This document shows positions 59,235 to 64,000 of a stretch of DNA of 64,000 nucleotides, piece by piece. The position numbers were made by a program, and so were the translations under genes. This stretch comes from RPQJ01 sp963823535. GTDB taxonomy: Bacteria > Pseudomonadota > Gammaproteobacteria > Steroidobacterales > Steroidobacteraceae. The notes beneath the pieces are model-generated. The model did no database searches. It worked only from the letters and a program-made list of their open reading frames with translations, and had not been told where the DNA came from. Numbering within the stretch: position 1 is the first letter of the stretch; each line of letters opens with the position of its first letter. Location of the stretch: assembly GCA_963823535.1 (NCBI GenBank), contig CAWGLZ010000004.1, positions 248,001 to 312,000 on the forward strand. The letters are read 5' to 3'.

Positions 59235-59329
59235 TGGCTCCCGATCTCATGTTCTGGGGCTCCGTGGTGTTTGCGCTTCTGGTCGTCGGGCTAGTCCTGA
59301 CTGTCCGCGAGTTCCGCACGCTCAAGTGA
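59234..59329 (+). CDS. Single-span membrane microprotein, 31 residues
   Basis: ATG 59234 overlaps the preceding stop by one base (TGATG). The product has one membrane helix (MFWGSVVFALLVVGLVLTV) and a basic end REFRTLK, the form of small accessory subunits of membrane complexes. Coupled translation with the 60-residue protein supports it as a real gene. Confidence 0.55.
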   Translation: MAPDLMFWGSVVFALLVVGLVLTVREFRTLK

Positions 59330-59593
59330 ATTGGAGTCGCGGGCGCCACCAATAAGCGCAGGGGCGAGTAGGTTGTCCGTGACCGGGCGTCGACCCCTTG
59401 CTGGCGGGTGGGGCTCAGCGGTCGGCCGCTTGAATCGATTGCTGGGCTCCCGTCTGCACCGGGACCTCGGCAGTGCGTTAGCGTCGGGTTGAATCCGCAC
59501 TCGGCGCGTCTTGGCGAGATTTGGCGCAACGTAGGGTGAAGGCGGGCCATCTACCTTGTTGATTTGAAACACAAACAAAGAAGCAGGGTGCCC
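59330..59593. other. Gene-free end of the photolyase island
   Basis: No supported gene in 264 bases. From about 59491 the sequence resembles the island end at about 49480-49556 (GAATCCGCAC..., then GGCGGGCCATCTA and TTGTTGATT), right before the attachment repeat. Confidence 0.5.
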
Positions 59594-59638
59594 CTACGAA
59601 CCAGAAGGTCGGGAGTTCGAATCTCTCCGGGCGCGCCA
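59594..59638 (+). repeat. Attachment core, copy 4 (tRNA-Arg 3' repeat)
   Basis: All 45 bases match tRNA-Arg from the anticodon loop through CCA. As the most distal copy it probably marks the displaced original chromosomal tRNA end, so the region to the right should be ancestral chromosome. Confidence 0.9.
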
Positions 59639-59652
59639 GAAGGTAGGAATAT

Positions 59653-59681
59653 GGGGTCACACGTCAGTGTGGCCCCTTTTT
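59653..59681 (+). terminator. Terminator after the last tRNA-Arg repeat
   Basis: GGGGTCACAC (59653-59662) pairs with GTGTGGCCCC (59667-59676), loop GTCA, followed by five T. Probably the original terminator of tRNA-Arg before integration. Confidence 0.8.
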
Positions 59682-59993
59682 CGCTTCTGGCGCCGAAGCG
59701 GAGAAATCAGAACTCCCGACGTCGTCGGGCGCTCGACAACCTCGCGCTAGCGAGGTTGGACGTTGCCGATTCGCGGCGACTGAGCGCATCGGTAACGGCC
59801 CTAGCGGGGCGGCCGATAGCGGAGCGTGGCAGAAATCCCTCCGGCCGCGCCACTCCCAGTCGCAAGGTTCTGTTGGTCTACGTTCGGCCAGGAGCGGTCC
59901 TTGATGCCATGAACTGAGCGCCGCGGAACCGGACACTCCAGGGACCCCCTGCTGGCAATCCCGTTACACTCGCGCCATCAGGGAGAGAGCCGC
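59682..59993. other. Gene-free stretch
   Basis: 312 bases in which I see no gene. TCGGCCAGGAGCGGTCC at about 59886-59902 recurs at about 60347-60363, a short direct repeat that may be a deletion or insertion scar. Confidence 0.35.
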
Positions 59994-60209
59994 GTGACCC
60001 ACGTGCCGCAGGACGGGGAGGAGACTACCTTTTGGGAGCGACTGCGCCGCCGCAAGGTGGTGCAGTGGGGCGTGGCCTACGCCGCGGGCGCCTGGGGCTT
60101 CCTGCAGGGGCTCGAGTATGTCAGCGACACCTTCGGCTGGCCGGGCCGGCTGCAGCAGCTCGCGAAGCTGCCGAAGGACGCGCCGCTCGATTTGGCGGCT
60201 GGCAATTGA
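59994..60209 (+). pseudogene. N-terminal stub of a membrane-anchored TPR/TolB-type protein
   Basis: 71 residues from GTG 59994. ERLRRRKVVQWGVAYAAGAW and LEYVSDTFGWP match the cytosolic tail and single membrane helix that begin a family of large TPR or adenylate cyclase-like proteins. The large periplasmic part is missing, so it is most likely a truncated gene, though a 71-residue membrane protein could be made. Confidence 0.6.
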
Positions 60210-60665
60210 GCGCTCGCCCGAAAGCGGACGTACTCGACGGACTCTAAAGGGTCGGTCTGCACCGTTGAAGGGCTGCTATCGGGCGTGAATTGGGGGTCGT
60301 TTCCCGGCACCAATGGAAAGCAGACCTTCGCGTAGGGGTAAAATCGGCCAGGAGCGGTCCCTCAAGAACGCAGCGACAGCTTCCCGGAAGCGGCCATTCC
60401 TTGCGTTGTCCGAGACCGACAGCATGGGTTCGATTCCGATCACCCGCTCCACTTTTCTCGCAGGCTGTACCAACGGCAGCCAGTTCCAGTCAAAGTTTTC
60501 TCAACGCGCTGCGCGTCGATCGCGTGGTGTTCCCAGTATTCATTCGGTCCGGAGTGGGCTCACGCCGGTCTTGACAACGGCAACCGGTGGACCCTAAGAG
60601 TCCAACCGCTGATCTAGCGCGCGCCCGCCGGTGGCGGCGGCAGCCCGCCGCGAGTGGTACCGACT
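60210..60665. other. Gene-free stretch with tRNA-like fragment
   Basis: 456 bases without a supported gene. It includes the tRNA-Gly-like 3' fragment at 60424-60451 and one copy of a 17-base direct repeat shared with about 59886. It looks like a scar of past insertion or deletion. Confidence 0.5.
60424..60451 (+). other. tRNA-Gly-like 3' end fragment
   Basis: T-arm ATGGG-TTCGATT-CCGAT (60424-60440, one mispair), acceptor half CACCCGC, discriminator T and CCA, followed by a T run. T as discriminator is characteristic of tRNA-Gly. No 5' half (GCGGGTG...) is present, so it is not a working gene; probably an attachment scar. Confidence 0.5.
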
Positions 60666-61019
60666 TCAACCCGCGGTGCGGGACCTGCGAGCGACGACGA
60701 ACGAGCGGATCATCATCGCCAGCAGCGCGGCGCTCAGCGCCAGCATGCCGACGTTGACGCCGAGCGCGAGCGGGCTCATCTGCGCTGCACGGATCGCCAG
60801 CGCGGTGGCCGGCGCCAGCGCCCCGAGCAGCGCTACGACCGCGGCGACATGCATCAGATGACGGCGCGCGCCGGCGTAGGCCAGTGCGAGTCCGGCCAGC
60901 ACGGCCAACGTGCCGCCGAAGTAGGCGGGCAGCAGCGCCGTCCGGCTGCCGGAGAGTGCGAACGCACCCAGTCCGAGCGCGAGCAGCAGGGCGGCGAACA
61001 CGAGGGTCGGTTTCGGCAT
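60666..61019 (-). CDS. Small membrane protein, four predicted spans
   Basis: 117 residues, start at 61019. Hydrophobic segments FAALLLALGLGAFAL, LPAYFGGTLAVLAGLALAYA, VAAVVALLGALAPATALAI and LGVNVGMLALSAALLAMMI, with a basic tail RRSRTAG. Lies 25 bases after the RaiA-like gene on the same strand. Function unknown. Confidence 0.65.
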   Translation of the reverse strand: MPKPTLVFAALLLALGLGAFALSGSRTALLPAYFGGTLAVLAGLALAYAGARRHLMHVAAVVALLGALAPATALAIRAAQMSPLALGVNVGMLALSAALLAMMIRSFVVARRSRTAG

Positions 61020-61044
61020 AGCGATACTCCGGAGGTGGCGCCCC

Positions 61045-61389
61045 TCAGACGCGGTTCAGCTGCGCCAGCGGGTCGTGCCGCCGCAGCGTGTGGCGGCGCG
61101 CGCGGTTCATGCGCCGGCTGCGCAGCACCTTCTCGAACGCGGCCGGTACCGAGCTGTACAGGTCCGCGTCCACGTCGCTGCCGACGATCGAGGTTCCGTC
61201 GGTGAACTGAGCGTGCACCAGGCAGCCCTTGTCCAGGCCCCCGCGCAGGCCGTTCACGTCGAACAGGCGTACGGACACCCGGGTGATGCCGGCGCCGAGC
61301 GCCTGGGCCAGTCGCGCGATCTCGCGATGGACCGCATGGCGCAGCGACCCAGTCAGCTTGAAGCGGCGGGCTTGGACGTCGATCTTCAT
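61045..61389 (-). CDS. RaiA/HPF-like ribosome-associated protein
   Basis: 114 residues from ATG 61389. MKIDVQARRFKLTGSLRHAV and the paired Arg/Lys-rich end resemble the RaiA/HPF family that binds the 30S subunit in stationary phase, though HPF residues are only partly kept and the C-terminal tail is Arg/His-rich. A DNA-binding role cannot be excluded. Divergent from the LysR gene. Confidence 0.65.
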   Translation of the reverse strand: MKIDVQARRFKLTGSLRHAVHREIARLAQALGAGITRVSVRLFDVNGLRGGLDKGCLVHAQFTDGTSIVGSDVDADLYSSVPAAFEKVLRSRRMNRARRHTLRRHDPLAQLNRV

Positions 61390-61482
61390 GACGGTTCCTC
61401 CGTTGAGTTGCCGTTCGATCCTACGGGCGACTAGAAACAGAATAAATGAGAATATATATACACCAGCCTTCGAGAAAATCTG
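61390..61482. promoter_or_regulatory. AT-rich divergent promoter region of raiA-like and LysR genes
   Basis: 93 bases containing AATAAATGAGAATATATATA near 61440-61460, far richer in AT than its surroundings. It should hold promoters for both divergent genes, and probably the binding site of the LysR product. No clear T-N11-A palindrome is identified. Confidence 0.4.
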
Positions 61483-62397
61483 ATGAGTGCACCGCCCCTT
61501 GGACGCATCAATCTAAAGCACCTGCACTACTTCCATGAGGTCGCGCGCGAGGGCTCGCTGACGGGCGCCGCGCGCCGCCTGCACCTCGCCCCGCAGACAT
61601 TGAGCTCGCAGGTGCGCGAGTTGGAGCGATCGCTCGGCCGGACGCTGCTGGAGCGGGCCGGCCGGCGCCTCGTGCTGACGCCCGACGGCGAGGTGGCGCG
61701 CGACTATGCGGAGTCGATCTTCGCCCTCGGCACGGAACTGCGCCGCGTGATGGCCGGACGCGCCGAACCGCGCCGCCTGGGGCTGCGCCTCGGAGTCACG
61801 GACAGCGTGCCGAAGTTGCTGACCGCGCGCGTGCTGGCGCCACTGCTCGAGCGCCACCGCGACCGCCTCGAGCTCGACTGCGTCGAAGGGACCAGCGCCG
61901 GGCTGCTCGGACGGCTCGCTGCGCACCAGCTCGACGCGGTGCTGGCCGACCAGCCCGTGCCGCCGTACCTGGCACGCTCGATGCGCGGGCGCCTGTTGCT
62001 GAAGTCCAGCTTGAGCTTCGTCGCGGCGCCGCAGGTGCGCCTCGCGCTGAGCGGAGACTTCCCCGCCTGCCTCGAGGGCGCACCGCTGATCACCGGGTCC
62101 GCCGAATCGCCGCTCAGCATTGCGATAGATGCCTGGCTCGCCGAGCGCGGAATCACGCCACGTGTCGTCGCGCGCTGCGACGACAGCGCTCTGATCAAGG
62201 TGTTCGCACAGCGCGGCTTAGGCATTGCCTGCGTGGCGACCGTGATCGAGTCCGACGTCGCCACGCAGTTCGGGCTGCAGCGCGTCGGTCGCGTTCCGAA
62301 GCTGAGCGAGCTGTTGTACCTGATCCGCCCGGCCGGCCGCCATGTGCATCCGCTGCTCGAGGAGATCGAGGCGGGCGCCGCCGATCGCGCTCCGTAG
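61483..62397 (+). CDS. NhaR-like LysR transcriptional regulator
   Basis: 304 residues. Winged-helix N-terminus NLKHLHYFHEVAREGSLTGAARRLHLAPQTLSSQVRELE, given here in parts, matches NhaR more closely than other LysR proteins; the effector domain spans about 90-295 (LGVTDSVPKLLTARVLAPLL, LDAVLADQPVP). NhaR in E. coli senses sodium and activates the antiporter nhaA. Here it is next to a sodium-channel fragment instead; no nhaA is seen. Confidence 0.85.
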   Translation: MSAPPLGRINLKHLHYFHEVAREGSLTGAARRLHLAPQTLSSQVRELERSLGRTLLERAGRRLVLTPDGEVARDYAESIFALGTELRRVMAGRAEPRRLGLRLGVTDSVPKLLTARVLAPLLERHRDRLELDCVEGTSAGLLGRLAAHQLDAVLADQPVPPYLARSMRGRLLLKSSLSFVAAPQVRLALSGDFPACLEGAPLITGSAESPLSIAIDAWLAERGITPRVVARCDDSALIKVFAQRGLGIACVATVIESDVATQFGLQRVGRVPKLSELLYLIRPAGRHVHPLLEEIEAGAADRAP

Positions 62398-62412
62398 CGA
62401 CCCAGTCGCGCG

Positions 62413-62778
62413 TCAAGCGCGCGGCTGGCGCAACAGCGCGCGCACCTCGCTATGGAGGTCGGCCTCGATGTGCTCGCGCGCCTCTTCCACCGCGGCGATG
62501 GTCTCCGCCTTGTCGGCGTCAGTGAAGCTCTGCATGGCGCTGACGATAACGCCAATGAACAGATTGAGCATCGTGAAGGTGGCCAACAGGACGAAGGGAA
62601 TGAAGAAAGCCCAGGCAAACGGGTGCAGCTCCATCACCGGCCGCACGATGCCCATCGACCAGCTCTCCAGCGTCATTACCTGGAACAGCGTGTACAGCGA
62701 GCTACCGAGCGTGCCGAACCACTCGGGAAAGTCAGCGCCGAACAGGTTGGTCGCGATGACGGGAAACACATAGCGGCC
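62413..62778 (-). pseudogene. Voltage-gated sodium channel, pore fragment only
   Basis: The frame holds the end of S5, the pore and S6 of a NaChBac/NavAb-type channel. The selectivity filter TLESWSM is intact, within FGADFPEWFGTLGSSLYTLFQ and VMTLESWSMGIVRPVM. The voltage sensor S1-S4 and most of S5 are missing: upstream the frame runs directly into the stop of the neighbouring gene (GAG TGA at about 62809). A GTG at 62769 could start a 118-residue product, but it would lack a full S5. Confidence 0.75.
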
Positions 62779-62808
62779 CGTCGTCGAGGCATTTGTGCCC
62801 GGTAGCGG

Positions 62809-63930
62809 TCACTCGGACGCACGAGCTTCTTTGCGAGCTTGCAGGTCGCGTTCCAGCGCCTCGGCGTCTGCGGCGACGATGCCGAGCGAGTCGCGCAGGC
62901 GGCTCAGCAACGCGCGTTCCTTCTGCGAGATGCCGTCGCCCTGCAGGGCCTCGGCGACCGCCGCTTCGTACACCTGCAGCTTGCGGAAGGCGGCATATTC
63001 GGGCGTGTTCTGCGTTTTCGGCATTGCAGTACTGGCGACGCGTTCAGCGAAGCGCTGCAGCGGAGCCAGGAAGAACACGACGACCGCCGCAGCCAGCAGG
63101 CCGACGAAGTTCCCGAGCTCGGACGAGAGGAACCGGTCCGCGCCTTCGGAGAGCATGTAGATGATCGTCACGACGGCCGCTGCGAGTGTCGACTGCTTGA
63201 TCGTCCAGCGGATGCGCAGGTCGATGTCGAAGAGATGCGTGCGCAGGATGCCATACGCGATGAGTGGGACCGCTAGCAGCGTCCCGAGCGCGTAGACCAG
63301 GTACACGGGGTCTGTCGGGTCCGTAATAATGGAATACGATCCGAACCACAGGTCCCAGACCGCCTTGCTGTAGAGAATTCCCCAGCAGACATCGCGAATC
63401 CCGAAGGCAAGCGCGAAGGCGCGAGCCCGCGTACGAGCAGCGCCGCTCGACACGCGCCAGGCATGGATCGAGGCCACGAGCGCGTACCAGAAGACCAGGG
63501 CGAGCGCGAGGTAGAGCAGCGTGCCCCCGATTTCCAGCGGGCCTACCTGGATTACCAGGAAGAGCGCGGTTGCGGCGATGGCAAGACCGAACTGCACCCG
63601 CTTGTCTGCGAACGGACGCGTCATGGGCGTCTGCAAGGCGGCGGCGAGAAAGGGTGGGTACAGCGCGAGCATCGCGCAGTCGCCGAGCGTGTGGATGATG
63701 AACAGTGCGTCGAACCACGGCCGATACAAGCGATACGCCTCGGAGGGCGAAATCAACAGGAACTCGAGGGAACTGCTCGACCCTAGGGTCACACCCTCGA
63801 CGACGAGCAGCAGTGCGAGCTTGCGCGCCACGCTGCCAGGCGTCCCGACGCGGTAGAGCACGATCGCCAACGCCCAGCACATCGCGATGGCGACGAGAGC
63901 GAGAATTCCGCGTGGGTCGGCGTGAAACAT
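62809..63930 (-). CDS. Multi-span membrane protein, histidine-kinase 7TM-like N-terminus
   Basis: 373 residues from ATG 63930. About nine hydrophobic segments; the central part (IRTHLFDIDLRIRWTIKQST, given as HLFDIDLRIRWTIKQST) and LSEGADRFLSSELG resemble the membrane sensor region that begins some histidine kinases, but no kinase or other effector domain follows; the C-terminus is a charged helical tail ending in ARKEARASE. Function unknown. Confidence 0.65.
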   Translation of the reverse strand: MFHADPRGILALVAIAMCWALAIVLYRVGTPGSVARKLALLLVVEGVTLGSSSSLEFLLISPSEAYRLYRPWFDALFIIHTLGDCAMLALYPPFLAAALQTPMTRPFADKRVQFGLAIAATALFLVIQVGPLEIGGTLLYLALALVFWYALVASIHAWRVSSGAARTRARAFALAFGIRDVCWGILYSKAVWDLWFGSYSIITDPTDPVYLVYALGTLLAVPLIAYGILRTHLFDIDLRIRWTIKQSTLAAAVVTIIYMLSEGADRFLSSELGNFVGLLAAAVVVFFLAPLQRFAERVASTAMPKTQNTPEYAAFRKLQVYEAAVAEALQGDGISQKERALLSRLRDSLGIVAADAEALERDLQARKEARASE

Positions 63931-64000
63931 GCCGCAGATGGTATCTCAGTACCGCCAGCCGCCCACGCGATGTCGTGGCGACCGGCAGGTCCCCAGGATC

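Noticed and set aside
59664..59936. 90-codon minus-strand frame right of the last tRNA repeat
   Set aside because: No start signal or protein-like pattern; overlaps the terminator.
60276..60473. Minus-strand frame containing VERVIGIEPML
   Set aside because: Antisense translation of the tRNA-Gly-like fragment, not a protein.

Overview
The window is high-GC DNA from a proteobacterium, most likely a gammaproteobacterium. The best evidence is gene order: bamD divergent from rluD-pgeF and followed by clpB; an fmdB-type zinc ribbon, DUF502 gene and aspS in a row; and pncC, thpR, recA, recX, alaS, csrA, tRNA-Ser(GCT), tRNA-Arg(ACG). I cannot name the genus from sequence alone.

Layout. 1-39.8 kb is mostly ordinary core chromosome: an MscS channel (cut by the window edge), a DksA-like zinc-finger protein, peptide deformylase, a DPP III-like peptidase, a pirin, small conserved proteins (DUF2934, DUF4404), a very large FAD/Fe-S oxidoreductase (DUF3683 type), bamD, rluD, pgeF, a ZIP transporter, clpB, the aspS group, a complete tripartite RND efflux operon, mutS, a RAYT (REP-associated tyrosine transposase) unit pressed against the mutS start, a tandem pair of small periplasmic proteins, and the recA-to-csrA block with two tRNA genes.

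40.0-59.64 kb is an accessory region at tRNA-Arg(ACG). The 3' part of the tRNA, from the anticodon loop to the acceptor end, is repeated at about 40.4, 49.6 and 59.6 kb, dividing the region into three segments. The first holds only an integrase remnant. The second holds one 8.8 kb cyclic beta-1,2-glucan synthase-like gene. The third holds a light/oxidative-damage gene group: an Fe-S bacterial photolyase, a second photolyase-like protein with apparently permuted domains, a DUF2256 zinc ribbon, Dps, an SRPBCC-SDR fusion, a DCC-family protein, a DUF2867 SDR, a LOV-like PAS protein without the photoactive cysteine, a fasciclin protein and three tiny membrane proteins.

59.64-64 kb is gene-poor at first and carries several broken pieces: a stub of a TPR/TolB-type protein, a tRNA-Gly-like 3' fragment and a pore-only sodium-channel fragment. 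It also has a RaiA/HPF-like gene, a NhaR-like LysR regulator and a multi-pass membrane protein.

The observations most worth a second look are the BamD protein with an in-frame outer-membrane beta-barrel, the serial tRNA-Arg islands, the overlapping photolyase operon with its permuted photolyase, the RAYT element that seems to have replaced the native mutS start, and the overlapping set of microproteins at the island end.
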